Source: Mesobacillus persicus (GTDB taxonomy: Bacteria > Bacillota > Bacilli > Bacillales > Cytobacillaceae). Taken from it: a stretch of DNA of 64,000 nt. Both the position numbers and the translations under genes were made by a program. The notes beneath the pieces are model-generated. The model did not search any database and was not told where the DNA came from. It was given only the letters and a program-made list of their open reading frames with translations. Positions within the stretch are counted from its first letter, which is position 1. Every line of letters begins with the position of its first letter. Shown one piece after another: positions 1 to 8,442 of this stretch. The stretch lies in assembly GCF_900109925.1 (NCBI RefSeq), contig NZ_FOBW01000004.1, positions 218,000-281,999 of the forward strand. The letters are read 5' to 3'.

Positions 1-81
1 GCATTAGCATTTGACCCATTATTCAAGCCAGCTAATGAAGGCTTAGAACGACTAGCAGTTAACGCAATAGAAAACGAGTAG
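1..81 (+). CDS. C-terminal end of an unidentified protein (5' partial)
   Basis: The first frame is open from the window edge to a TAG at 79-81 and gives the last 26 residues of a protein (ending LAVNAIENE). It lies 15 bases ahead of the NHL gene, whose ribosome binding site begins at its stop codon, so the two are probably cotranscribed. No family can be recognised from this fragment. Confidence 0.6.
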   Translation, partial: ALAFDPLFKPANEGLERLAVNAIENE

Positions 82-96
82 AAGGAGCTGATTGTA

Positions 97-1065
97 GTGA
101 AGAAAAAAAATGTCTATATCACCATGAGTTCAATTTTCGCGCTCTCCGTTGCCCTCTTCGCAACCATCTCCTTCTTTAATTTAGAAGGAAATGTAAGGCC
201 AATGCTCGCAGCTGTCGATCAGAGCGGCCCACCACAGTACTCTCAATCGTTTTACGGGGATTTTAACGAGCCCTTATCAAAACCAATGGATGTAGCGAGA
301 ATTGGAGAATTTGTTTATGTCAGCGACACAAGCAATCGACAAATTCAAGTTTTCGATCAAGCAGGAACAGCTATCTTTAAGTTTGGTGAAAACGGAACGG
401 AAGAAGGTCAGTTTCAATTCCCATACGGAATAGCAGGAAATGCTGAAGGTGAAATTTATGTAGCAGACCTCTACAACGGGAATATTTCAATATTTGATTC
501 AAAAGGGAAATTCATTAGATACTTTGAGGAAAAATCGGAAGAAAAAGCGATTGCCTCTCCAGGTGGCTTGCGCATTTATGATGAACAACTATATGTGACA
601 GACATTAAAGCTAATAAACTATTCGTTTTTACATTAGATGGTGAAAAAATAATGGAAATTGGCGGACCAGGTGCTGAAGAAGGTCAATTTATTGCCCCTA
701 ATGCAGTCACAGTCGACAGGGAGAAACAAATCTATGTTACCGACTCAGGGAATAACCGTGTTCAAGTCTTTGATCAAAATGGCAAGTTTATTCGTATCAT
801 CAATGGCTCCCAAGACGGCAAAGGTTCGCCGCTGTTTGTAAATCCTAGAGGAGTTGCTGTTGATTCTCAAGGCGTTGTTTATATAGTAAGCAACCAATCT
901 CATAACATTTATGCTTACACCCCTGATGGAACTGAAGCATTTGTATTAGGTGGAATGGGTACCGATAATGGCAAGCTGTATCTCCCTAACGGCTTATTTA
1001 TCGATAACCGCGATACCCTTTACGTTACAGATACAATCAACCAAAGGGTCTCTGTTTATTATTAA
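97..1065 (+). CDS. Secreted NHL-repeat beta-propeller protein
   Basis: A 322-residue protein with a GTG start preceded by a GAAGGAG site. Residues 1-40 form a basic N-terminus and hydrophobic segment, read as a signal peptide or N-terminal anchor. The rest consists of about six NHL-type blades, each with the pattern (I/L)YV(A/T)D..N..I.(V/I)F(D) followed by a gly-rich turn such as FGENGTEEGQF. NHL propellers are protein- or ligand-binding scaffolds, and no catalytic motif is visible. It is followed after 102 bases by two multihaem cytochrome genes on the same strand. Inference: it is an extracellular partner or scaffold of that electron-transfer module. Confidence 0.85.
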   Translation: MKKKNVYITMSSIFALSVALFATISFFNLEGNVRPMLAAVDQSGPPQYSQSFYGDFNEPLSKPMDVARIGEFVYVSDTSNRQIQVFDQAGTAIFKFGENGTEEGQFQFPYGIAGNAEGEIYVADLYNGNISIFDSKGKFIRYFEEKSEEKAIASPGGLRIYDEQLYVTDIKANKLFVFTLDGEKIMEIGGPGAEEGQFIAPNAVTVDREKQIYVTDSGNNRVQVFDQNGKFIRIINGSQDGKGSPLFVNPRGVAVDSQGVVYIVSNQSHNIYAYTPDGTEAFVLGGMGTDNGKLYLPNGLFIDNRDTLYVTDTINQRVSVYY

Positions 1066-1167
1066 CACTCTTTCCTTAAAGGTGGTGATGCTTGGAAGTA
1101 GCCAGTAATAGTAATCTCATAGATATAGAGACAGAGAAAAAAGAGAGGAATCAGGGAGGTTTGTAAA

Positions 1168-2271
1168 ATGAGTAAATTAAAAATTGGTTTATCCGCTGTA
1201 TTCATGCTGCTTTTGTTAGGCATGTTCAGTACTGGTGCCTTTGCTGAAGGGGAGTTTGATCCAACTTCAACCAATCCAGCACCTGGCATTAATGTAGGAA
1301 CCATTGACAGTGAAGGTCAAAAAAATATCCATAGAACACATGGTAATTTTCAAAACAACACCAACTCTTGTGCAAACTGTCACAGTACGCACCAAGGAGA
1401 TACTTCGACTTTATTAAAATTTGAAAATGCAGAATATGATATGTGCTTGTCTTGTCACGATGGAACAATGGGCTTCTATAATGTTTTAGGTGAAGGCGCT
1501 GGTGCCGGTACATTCAATGATACACACCAGAGTTCTTCTATGCACAACGTGAAATCAGGTGTTGCTATTAGTGCCGCACCAGGTGCCACATTTGAAGCTG
1601 ATGCGATTGAATTAACTTGTTCAAGCTGTCACAACCCACACGGTTCTGTAAATGACAGATTACTAAGGGAAGAAGTTGTTACTGCATCAATGGGTAAACA
1701 AGGTGGGCTCTACGCCGGTCTTGAAAAAGGCACAAAGGCTATTACCCTTGAGTTGACTCCAGACCCAGATTTTGAAGATTTAAATGCAATGACTACTACG
1801 TCTGGATTACAAATTACTACTTCTGTCGGTCCAAAGGGCAATACCGATAAGCAAAACTATGCTAAATTCTGCTCTACTTGCCATGATGATTATTTAGCAG
1901 GCAGCGGAAATCAATCATCATTTAGTGGACACTATTCACACACAACAAACAGCGCTTCTGCGGGACGTAACTGCGCAAGCTGTCACTACGCTCATGGTAC
2001 AGATATTACGTTGTTAAAGGACACATTAGGACATACAGTTGCTGATAAGGTAGCTGAAGGTTGGGATCCAGCAGTTGCAGAAGAATATATGAAGGATGTA
2101 AGCGCGGCTGGTTCTTCTCTTAAAAAATACACGAACATGGTTGTATGCTGGACTTGTCATCAAACATCAAAGGCTATTGATACACAACAGCCGGATTCTA
2201 AATATCTAGCTCCTATTCAAGGAAAATACGGAATTCAAGATGCCTTCTTGGGTAAGCCAGGAATTAGATAA
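1168..2271 (+). CDS. Secreted hexahaem c-type cytochrome
   Basis: A 367-residue protein with a signal peptide (cleavage probably after AFA, residue 26) and six CXXCH haem-binding sites starting near residues 68, 93, 151, 235, 269 and 327. Additional histidines near each site (THGN, STHQG, NPHG, YAHG) are candidate distal haem ligands, as in the 'doubled CXXCH' multihaem families. No lipobox, C-terminal membrane segment or sortase motif is seen, so it is predicted to be exported and soluble or wall-associated. The start has a GGGAGG site. Residues 58-100 are clearly paralogous to residues 324-370 of the next gene. Role by inference: electron transfer outside the membrane; donor and acceptor unknown. 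Confidence 0.9.
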   Translation: MSKLKIGLSAVFMLLLLGMFSTGAFAEGEFDPTSTNPAPGINVGTIDSEGQKNIHRTHGNFQNNTNSCANCHSTHQGDTSTLLKFENAEYDMCLSCHDGTMGFYNVLGEGAGAGTFNDTHQSSSMHNVKSGVAISAAPGATFEADAIELTCSSCHNPHGSVNDRLLREEVVTASMGKQGGLYAGLEKGTKAITLELTPDPDFEDLNAMTTTSGLQITTSVGPKGNTDKQNYAKFCSTCHDDYLAGSGNQSSFSGHYSHTTNSASAGRNCASCHYAHGTDITLLKDTLGHTVADKVAEGWDPAVAEEYMKDVSAAGSSLKKYTNMVVCWTCHQTSKAIDTQQPDSKYLAPIQGKYGIQDAFLGKPGIR

Positions 2272-2327
2272 AAAAAGCTATCCAATAGCGCCACTACTGG
2301 ATAGCCAAACCAATTGAATGCTTGTAA

Positions 2328-2372
2328 ACAAGGTAGTAATAGTGATTATTACTGCCTTGTCTTCTATTATTT
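2328..2372 (+). terminator. Probable terminator after the hexahaem cytochrome
   Basis: A 14-bp stem with one G-U pair (2328-2341 with 2347-2360) is followed by a pyrimidine-rich stretch (CTTCTATTATTT). It lies 57 bases after the stop codon and probably ends or attenuates the transcript before the next cytochrome gene. Confidence 0.55.
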
Positions 2373-2497
2373 CAACCTGTTGTGAAAATGTCAAAAAGTT
2401 TTCCTTGAACAACGACTTTTCCCGTTTTAACGGTTGATATAATCAAATTAAGAGCTGCTGATAAGACGGCCTAATCTAAAGAAGAGGATGAAGTATT

Positions 2498-4390
2498 GTG
2501 AAAAAGACGAATTATACCCAGAAGCTAATTTCATATTTCGTCATCTGCTGCCTCTCTCTTAGTTCTCTCCTTTTTTATTTTCCTGGTAACACGGTCCTTT
2601 CGGCTCCGGGCGGCCCCATCCTCGAGATCATAACACCAGTAGATGGGACATTATTCGATACAGAAATGATTGAATTCACAGGGCGGATTTCGGATGATTT
2701 GACCCCGCCAGAGAAGCTAAATTTTAAGGTGTATCAAAAGCTAGCTGATTCAGAAGTACCTTTAGAAATAACTAGCACAGGAGAGTTTGAATTAGTAAAC
2801 ACTAGTTCTGGGGAATGGATTTACACAAGGCCATTTAGCGAAGGCAACCATACCCTACTATTTACTTTGGATGATGAAGACACCAATAGGTCAGAGGTTC
2901 AATTGACGTTTTCAGTTGAACCCTCAGGTAACATCGACTCTATTAACCCTGAACCCGGTGGAATGGAACAGGAAGCTGAAGAATCGGGACAGACTGGTGA
3001 GCCTGAACAGAGTAGCTCGACCGAGATTGAACCCGAATCAACTGCAGAGGCTGTTACTGAAATCGCACCAGTTCCTAGACCATATATTGTTAGTCTAAAC
3101 ATCATGCCAAATGGTGTCTCAAATCCTGAAGACTACTTACAAGCTGAAGATATGACAGGAGTTCCTGTAGATTCTTCAATTGAGATAATTGTTAAGGAAA
3201 GCGGAACCCTTAATCTTACCGGTGAACCTTTAATTATTACTTCTGATACGAGGGCAACCCTTAAAAGTACGGAAGTAGCAGATGATGTTATTCCTGGAAA
3301 GACAGACGGGGAATACAGAATTACTTTTACCCCAACAGAAACCCTGGAATACAGCACTACTTATTATGTATTCGTGAATCCTGCTATTACGAATGATCAG
3401 AACGGGAGAATCTATCAGAGGTTTCTGAAGTTTACTACAGCTCCACAAGTACCATCTCATGAAATCCATGGGAATTTTGGCAACAATACTAACTCTTGTG
3501 CGAACTGCCATAGTACGCACAATGGAAATGACCCGAAGCTTTTAGGTGGGAAATATGGTGGCGAGACTGCGAAAAATTTATGTATGTCATGTCATGACGG
3601 GACCAATGGTGCTCCTATACCTGATCATTACAATGCAGCGAATCAACATTTTAATTACACAGATGGTTTAGAAGCAACCTATTCATGCACGTCCTGTCAT
3701 AATCCACATACAGGTTGGACAGAAGAAAATCCGAATAAACTAAAGAATCATCCCGAGAACACATATAAGAAACAAGGTACAGCCACGGGGATATCAACAG
3801 ACTTCTCGTTATGCTTCCAATGCCATAATGGAAATGGGACGGCAGTTGATATCGAAAAGTATTATAAAGACGAGACCTTGCTTGCGGATTCAGGTCACAA
3901 GATTACAGCTGAAGATGGAACTTCTTTAAACGGTCAGTTAACCTGTGCTGATTGCCATGAGACCCATGGCTCCGATAATCTCAAGCTTCTTAAAGGAAAT
4001 CTTGGCAATGCCCCTCTAGCGGCTGGGGATCAGTTCAAAACGGTCGGAACGGAATGGACAGTAGATAACGAGCGAAACTTCTGCTTGAAATGCCATAATG
4101 GAAATACGGAGTTATACGGGAAGAACCCAATCTATAACGCTGAAGCGGATAATCACCAGGACACAACGAAATCCTGTTCATCCTGTCACGGATCAGGAGA
4201 GGATATTCGAGAGCAGATGAGAAGTGCTGCACATGCTCCTAAGAAATTGATTGTGAGAAATCCTGAACCAACCACTGACCCAGTGACTGTAAAGGAATCT
4301 GGAAGTACTTTAGAGGACTCGACAATACAGAACTCTGATGTAACAACAGAAACGGAGACAAGCCTTTCTTCGACAAGTGAAACACCTTAG
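2498..4390 (+). CDS. Secreted heptahaem cytochrome with N-terminal Ig-like domains
   Basis: A 630-residue protein with a GTG start (GAAGAGGA site) and a signal peptide in residues 1-36. Residues 38-142 look like a bacterial Ig-like domain. A Glu/Ser-rich linker (about 150-190) leads to an SbsA-type Ig-like domain (about 195-316, with TLEYSTTYYVFV). The haem region has seven CXXCH sites near residues 334, 362, 397, 439, 483, 529 and 560. The last 60 residues are Ser/Thr/Glu-rich. The first two haem motifs (HGNFGNNTNSCANCHSTH) nearly repeat those of the preceding gene. Ig-like domains suggest surface adhesion or display. No SLH or sortase anchor is visible. Confidence 0.88.
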   Translation: MKKTNYTQKLISYFVICCLSLSSLLFYFPGNTVLSAPGGPILEIITPVDGTLFDTEMIEFTGRISDDLTPPEKLNFKVYQKLADSEVPLEITSTGEFELVNTSSGEWIYTRPFSEGNHTLLFTLDDEDTNRSEVQLTFSVEPSGNIDSINPEPGGMEQEAEESGQTGEPEQSSSTEIEPESTAEAVTEIAPVPRPYIVSLNIMPNGVSNPEDYLQAEDMTGVPVDSSIEIIVKESGTLNLTGEPLIITSDTRATLKSTEVADDVIPGKTDGEYRITFTPTETLEYSTTYYVFVNPAITNDQNGRIYQRFLKFTTAPQVPSHEIHGNFGNNTNSCANCHSTHNGNDPKLLGGKYGGETAKNLCMSCHDGTNGAPIPDHYNAANQHFNYTDGLEATYSCTSCHNPHTGWTEENPNKLKNHPENTYKKQGTATGISTDFSLCFQCHNGNGTAVDIEKYYKDETLLADSGHKITAEDGTSLNGQLTCADCHETHGSDNLKLLKGNLGNAPLAAGDQFKTVGTEWTVDNERNFCLKCHNGNTELYGKNPIYNAEADNHQDTTKSCSSCHGSGEDIREQMRSAAHAPKKLIVRNPEPTTDPVTVKESGSTLEDSTIQNSDVTTETETSLSSTSETP

Positions 4391-4410
4391 AACCAATAGA
4401 TCCTAACTAG

Positions 4411-4450
4411 GAAAAAGACACCTTTCACAAATCTGAAAGGTGTCTTTTTC
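4411..4450. terminator. Bidirectional terminator between convergent genes
   Basis: A perfect 17-bp inverted repeat (GAAAAAGACACCTTTCA and its complement, 6-base loop) gives U-tracts on both strands. It serves the cytochrome gene on the plus strand and the DUF1028 gene on the minus strand. Confidence 0.85.
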
Positions 4451-4455
4451 CATCC

Positions 4456-5295
4456 CTACTGTTTTTTCATAAACTCCAATACATCCAAATCAATCTTCCC
4501 TGCTTCCTGCTCACGTTCCTCAAAGTTTTCGGTATGGATGTAAGCAGTAAGCGCCTTGTGAAGCTCCTCCCCATTGGCTGGGTCAGCTTTTAAGTAATCA
4601 AGGCGTAACAGGTGTTTAACGACTTCAACCTTCACTTCACCTTCAATCGCCACAACATTTTCCGGTTTAGATTTAGCAAAATAAAGCTGTTGTAATCCAT
4701 AAATTCGGATGAGTTCTTTAATCGGCTGCGGGTGATCATCCACTCGCAGATCGATGTAACGGTCATTATAACCGCCGTAGCCGCCCGCCTCTTTGACGAC
4801 AAGTAGTGCAGCAGATTGTTGGCCCCTGCTGTCTCCTCCTGCCTCCTGACCAGCATCTAACGCTGCTAGCAGTCGCTCAGCGAGGCTTCCTTTTGTCTCT
4901 GTAAACGTACGAGCCATCGCCTCTACTGTGCCTTCAATGAGGATGTTTCCTTGGGCTGCAAAGTGCTCTCCTGTGATTCCTCCGGCCCAGTCATAGCAAT
5001 AGGTACCTGTAAAAGTAGCCGGGTTGCCATTGGCATCAATCAGCCCCACCTGGCGCATTTCTTTATCAGGGTCGTCCTTTGTAATGATTTCTAACGCTTC
5101 TGCAGCCGATTTCCCCGCGGCCATCAATTCAAGCGCTTGTGGTCCATAAGCAGTATTCGCGTAAGATTGTGTCGCCACAGCCCCGACTCCAGCCTTGGCG
5201 AACGGTACCACCGCTCCTACACCGAGAAACTTAGATTGTACGGCAATTCCCCACTCTTTTTCCTTCGGATCGTAGCCAACGATTGAAAAAGTCAA
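4456..5295 (-). CDS. DUF1028 family protein
   Basis: A 279-residue protein matching DUF1028 throughout: N-terminal TFSIVGYD, the QSKFLGVGAVVPFA and GVGAVATQSYAN segments, then GNILIEGTVEAMARTF and the gly-rich GGDSRGQQSAALLV loop. The family is thought to have an Ntn-hydrolase-like fold, but its reaction is not established. The start is a TTG with a GGGGG site eight bases upstream. It is monocistronic between the shared terminator at 4411-4450 and the hpf terminator. No signal peptide is present, so it is cytoplasmic. Confidence 0.85.
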   Translation of the reverse strand: MTFSIVGYDPKEKEWGIAVQSKFLGVGAVVPFAKAGVGAVATQSYANTAYGPQALELMAAGKSAAEALEIITKDDPDKEMRQVGLIDANGNPATFTGTYCYDWAGGITGEHFAAQGNILIEGTVEAMARTFTETKGSLAERLLAALDAGQEAGGDSRGQQSAALLVVKEAGGYGGYNDRYIDLRVDDHPQPIKELIRIYGLQQLYFAKSKPENVVAIEGEVKVEVVKHLLRLDYLKADPANGEELHKALTAYIHTENFEEREQEAGKIDLDVLEFMKKQ

Positions 5296-5381
5296 AATGA
5301 TAGCCCCCTCATTCTCACAGATGTTTTTTTACAATACTTGAAGTATGTATAGAAATATTATCAGCTATTCCCTGACAAAAA

Positions 5382-5418
5382 TGAAGCCCGCCGCCAAAAT
5401 TAATGGCCACGGGCTTCA
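5382..5418 (-). terminator. hpf terminator
   Basis: On the minus strand a TGAAGCCCG stem pairs across a loop with CGGGCTTCA and is followed by TTTTTG. It lies 26 bases after the hpf stop codon. Confidence 0.85.
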
Positions 5419-5444
5419 GCTTAGTTTAAGTTTTAGATGAACAA

Positions 5445-5990
5445 TTATTGAGCTTCAATTAAGCCGTAGCGGCCATCTTTACGCTTGTACACAACGTTTG
5501 TATTGTTTGTATCTGCATTATGGAATACATAGAAGTTATGGCCAAGTAGATTCATTTGTAGAATCGCTTCCTCACTGTCCATCGGTTTTAAATCAAAGCG
5601 CTTCGTACGAACCAATTCTAGTTCATCTTCGTCTCCATAAGACTCAATCTCGGAAAAGATTGGAGCCACATCTTTGATGCTGTCTTGACCGCGGAATTTG
5701 CGGTTTACTTTTGTTTTATGCTTACGAATTTGACGTTCTAATTTATCGGTAATCAAATCAATCGCCGCATACATGTCTTCATGAAGCTCTTCAGCACGGA
5801 GGACAAGGTTTTTCATCGGGATTGTGATCTCGACTTTGGATTTTTTGTCCTGATAAACTTTCAGGTTCACGCTTACGCTTGCATTTGGTGTTTCATGAAA
5901 ATAACGCTCCAACTTCGAAACCTTTTTTTCAATATACTCTCTAATAGCTGGAGTTACCTCAATGTTTTCACCACGAATGTTATAGTTCAT
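5445..5990 (-). CDS. hpf: Long-form ribosome hibernation promoting factor
   Basis: A 181-residue protein of the long HPF (YvyD/HPF-long) type. Residues 1-100 form the S30AE domain that binds the 30S decoding region (MNYNIRGENIEVTPAIREYIEKK). Residues about 125-181 form the C-terminal dimerisation domain (RTKRFDLKPMDSEEAILQMNLLGHNFYVF). Long HPF alone dimerises 70S ribosomes into inactive 100S particles in stationary phase and stress. The start has a strong AAAGGAGG site. A sigma-B-like promoter lies about 45 bases upstream. In B. subtilis the orthologue is separated from comF by flagellar genes; here comFC is its direct neighbour. Confidence 0.95.
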   Translation of the reverse strand: MNYNIRGENIEVTPAIREYIEKKVSKLERYFHETPNASVSVNLKVYQDKKSKVEITIPMKNLVLRAEELHEDMYAAIDLITDKLERQIRKHKTKVNRKFRGQDSIKDVAPIFSEIESYGDEDELELVRTKRFDLKPMDSEEAILQMNLLGHNFYVFHNADTNNTNVVYKRKDGRYGLIEAQ

Positions 5991-6036
5991 AAGCGATACT
6001 CCTCCTTTAAAATAACTATGTAACTATACTTCTATT

Positions 6037-6062
6037 TTACCCTAAAGAACTCCTGCATTAAC
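6037..6062 (-). promoter_or_regulatory. Candidate sigma-B promoter of hpf
   Basis: On the minus strand GTTAAT and GGGTAA are separated by 14 bases, close to the sigma-B consensus (GTTTAA, 12-15, GGGTAT), about 45 bases ahead of the hpf start. It is supported by the known sigma-B control of B. subtilis yvyD but not otherwise proven. Confidence 0.45.
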
Positions 6063-6203
6063 AGGGAAAAGATTGACGAATTCATGAAGTTTTCTCCGTC
6101 ATCATAGTAAAAAAGGTAAATAAATCACGCGGAACTTTGTTGAAAACTGTCGGAAGTTAACGAATGATGCTATTGAAAAAGGATAGAGATCATTTCACAA
6201 CTT

Positions 6204-6917
6204 CTACCTCGCAATCGTAAAAGAAAACACCTGATGCACCCCATGCTCATGCAACACTTTTGCAGCATGCCTAAGTGTTGAACCTGTCGTATAGATATCG
6301 TCAATAAGAAGCACTGTTTTATCCCGCAGAAGCACTACTTCAACTTCACTTATGCGAAAGACTTGCGGGATGTGAATCCGGTCCGAACGAGACTTCTTTG
6401 ATTGCTTTTCCGAGTGAATTCTCGATATAAGCCTTGTCGGCTGTAAACCTGCTTCTAAAATAAGCGCTTCTGACTGGTTGAACCCTCGTTCATAGAGCCT
6501 TTCTCCACTTAAGGGGATGGGAACAATCAAGTCAAATTTACGGTTTTTTAAAGTTCTCAAAATGCCAGATTTAAAAGCTCGAGCCAATAGATAATCCCCT
6601 CGATACTTAAATGTAGCAATCACTTCTTTTAAAAATTCATTGTACTCATACAGGCAGAAGTTTTGAGCTAACAAGCCGCCCCATTCTGAGTCTTCCTCCC
6701 AGCGGATGCAGTCAAAACATTGGTCTCTGTTGCGGTAATCCGTTGAAAGCACACGGCCACAGATCCGGCAACGTTCACCACTTAATGGTTTGAGTCGCTC
6801 ATGACAGCTCTTGCATACGACCATATCCTCGGTAGCCAAGAGAACACTCGACCAACTAATCGCCAGGTCAATTACTCCATGACAGATTAAACAATATGAA
6901 TCCGCGAACAAACTCAC
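6204..6917 (-). CDS. comFC: ComFC, phosphoribosyltransferase-fold competence protein
   Basis: A 237-residue protein. Its N-terminus carries paired zinc-type cysteines (CLICH, CKSCH, CRICG, CFDC). The C-terminal phosphoribosyltransferase-like domain has the signature VLLIDDIYTTGSTLRHA. ComFC (ComF in Gram-negatives) is needed for natural transformation after DNA uptake and interacts with ComFA. The GTG start overlaps the comFA stop by four bases (GTGA), so the two are translationally coupled. No strong terminator is seen before hpf. Confidence 0.93.
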   Translation of the reverse strand: MSLFADSYCLICHGVIDLAISWSSVLLATEDMVVCKSCHERLKPLSGERCRICGRVLSTDYRNRDQCFDCIRWEEDSEWGGLLAQNFCLYEYNEFLKEVIATFKYRGDYLLARAFKSGILRTLKNRKFDLIVPIPLSGERLYERGFNQSEALILEAGLQPTRLISRIHSEKQSKKSRSDRIHIPQVFRISEVEVVLLRDKTVLLIDDIYTTGSTLRHAAKVLHEHGVHQVFSFTIAR

Positions 6918-8410
6918 TTGTCTAACATCCCCCTTTGAGTTGCTTCTTTATTCATTGCGAGAATCTGATTGCGTGCGCGAACCATTGACTCTGTTTTCCC
7001 ATAATGAAAAAAGATGACCTCTCCTGATGGAAATTGTGCACTTCTTCCTGCCCTCCCAGCAATTTGAACGAGTGCACTTTCTGCAAACACTTGATCCTCG
7101 GCACCTAAGACTGCGACATCAATATTCGCGAAAGTGACGCCTCTTTCAAGGATGGTTGTAGTGAGCAGGACCGGAATTTCCTTATTTCGCATGCGCATAA
7201 CCTTTTCTTTGCGGTCGGGGTCTTCAGCGTGGACAGATTCAATTTGCGGGTGCAGTTTCTGAAACACATGCAACATCTTATCCATTGCTTCAATTCTTGG
7301 TACAAAAATGAGTGCTTGTTTATTAGCGGCTAGCCTTTTCTTCGTCCAGACGAGAAGATTCGTCGGCAGACGTTTTTGAGCTAGGAGTTTTGCCCAATTC
7401 CCACACCAGACGAACTTCGGAACTGGCAGTGGTTTGCGGTGGTAACGAGCTGGAATGGTAACAAACTCGCGCTTGCCTAAATGACATTCTCGCTGCCATT
7501 TCCGGCTTGGTGTGGCGGTTAGAAAGATTAGTGCTGAATGAGGCTTTTTGGCTTGTTTTACGGCATACTGAAGCGTTTCATCGATGGAATATGGGAAGGC
7601 ATCGACCTCGTCGACAATCAAGGTATCAAATGCTTGGTAAAAGCGGAGAAGCTGGTGAGTCGTCGCAATCGTTAAGGGAGCGTATGTATGGCGGTCTTCA
7701 CTACCACCATATAAGGATGCAACAGTAGTGTGTGGAAAGACTGCTCTCAGACGGGGCGTAAGCTCAAGGACGACATCCGTCCGAGGGGTTGCGATGCAAA
7801 CACGCTTGCCTTGGGTTAAAGCGTGTTCAATCCCTTTAAATAACACCTCTGTTTTTCCTGCTCCGCACACCGCCCACACGAGGAGCTGTTCTAATCGGTC
7901 AACTGCGTTAACGACACGTGACGATGCTCCACTTTGGCCTGGCGAAAGTGTACCTGTCCATTCTAATAGGTTTAGCGGAACCTTCCCTTCAGGAACAGGA
8001 CCCCTCCAACTGATTAGCGGGGTACAACTACTAACGCGCCCCATCATTAAGCATTGACGGCAATAGGTACATATATCACCACAACGAGCACAAGGAAATT
8101 CAGCGAACCAGCGGGAATCTTTCGTCCCACATCTTAGACAATGGTTCTTATCGCCAACGATTTCTATCCCTTTTCGATACATGAGATAGCCTTTTACATA
8201 ATGCAGTTGAATGTCGTCTAAGGTGAAAGGAAGATCATCTAGTAATAATTGTTTTCCCGAGAGATAATGTTGCAGCTGAGAGTTAAAACAAAAAGTAGAA
8301 TCTAGTGGTATTTCAGGAAGTAGATTTAGTTTACTAATGGGATAGGTTTCTTGAGGAGTTAGAAGCAATGGAGCAGGGGTTAGTTTATTCTCTTCGATGG
8401 CAAACCTCAT
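6914..8410 (-). CDS. comFA: ComFA, DEAD-type DNA translocase for competence
   Basis: A 498-residue ATPase. A four-cysteine zinc module lies near residues 115-145 (CLRCG, CARCG, CTYCRQC). It is followed by a superfamily 2 helicase core with Walker A (CGAGKTE), Walker B (IVDEVDAF) and a C-terminal helicase motif (QIAGRAGR). It is thought to drive single-stranded DNA import through ComEC. I chose the ATG at 8410, with an AGGTGG site six bases upstream, over an in-frame TTG 18 bases earlier. A short upstream reading frame with its own site overlaps this ATG. Confidence 0.93.
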   Translation of the reverse strand: MRFAIEENKLTPAPLLLTPQETYPISKLNLLPEIPLDSTFCFNSQLQHYLSGKQLLLDDLPFTLDDIQLHYVKGYLMYRKGIEIVGDKNHCLRCGTKDSRWFAEFPCARCGDICTYCRQCLMMGRVSSCTPLISWRGPVPEGKVPLNLLEWTGTLSPGQSGASSRVVNAVDRLEQLLVWAVCGAGKTEVLFKGIEHALTQGKRVCIATPRTDVVLELTPRLRAVFPHTTVASLYGGSEDRHTYAPLTIATTHQLLRFYQAFDTLIVDEVDAFPYSIDETLQYAVKQAKKPHSALIFLTATPSRKWQRECHLGKREFVTIPARYHRKPLPVPKFVWCGNWAKLLAQKRLPTNLLVWTKKRLAANKQALIFVPRIEAMDKMLHVFQKLHPQIESVHAEDPDRKEKVMRMRNKEIPVLLTTTILERGVTFANIDVAVLGAEDQVFAESALVQIAGRAGRSAQFPSGEVIFFHYGKTESMVRARNQILAMNKEATQRGMLDK

Positions 8411-8442
8411 ACAAGACCACCTGAGCAAACGGAATGTTTCAT
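8407..8442 (-). CDS. Possible 11-codon leader peptide upstream of comFA
   Basis: On the minus strand an AGGAGGG site is followed four bases later by an ATG and eleven codons (MKHSVCSGGLV). The stop (TGA) overlaps the comFA ATG in an ATGA junction. This is the geometry of translational coupling. Its Shine-Dalgarno sequence is better than that of comFA itself. Whether it is translated cannot be told from one sequence. Confidence 0.4.
   Translation of the reverse strand: MKHSVCSGGLV

Noticed and set aside
2277..2305. Stem-loop just after the hexahaem cytochrome gene
   Set aside because: The A-tract lies upstream of the stem, so it would only terminate minus-strand transcription, and no minus-strand gene lies there. 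The hairpin at 2328-2360 is the better terminator.
8411..8428. Upstream TTG start for comFA
   Set aside because: It has no ribosome binding site at good spacing, whereas the ATG at 8410 has AGGTGG six bases upstream and the leader overlap.
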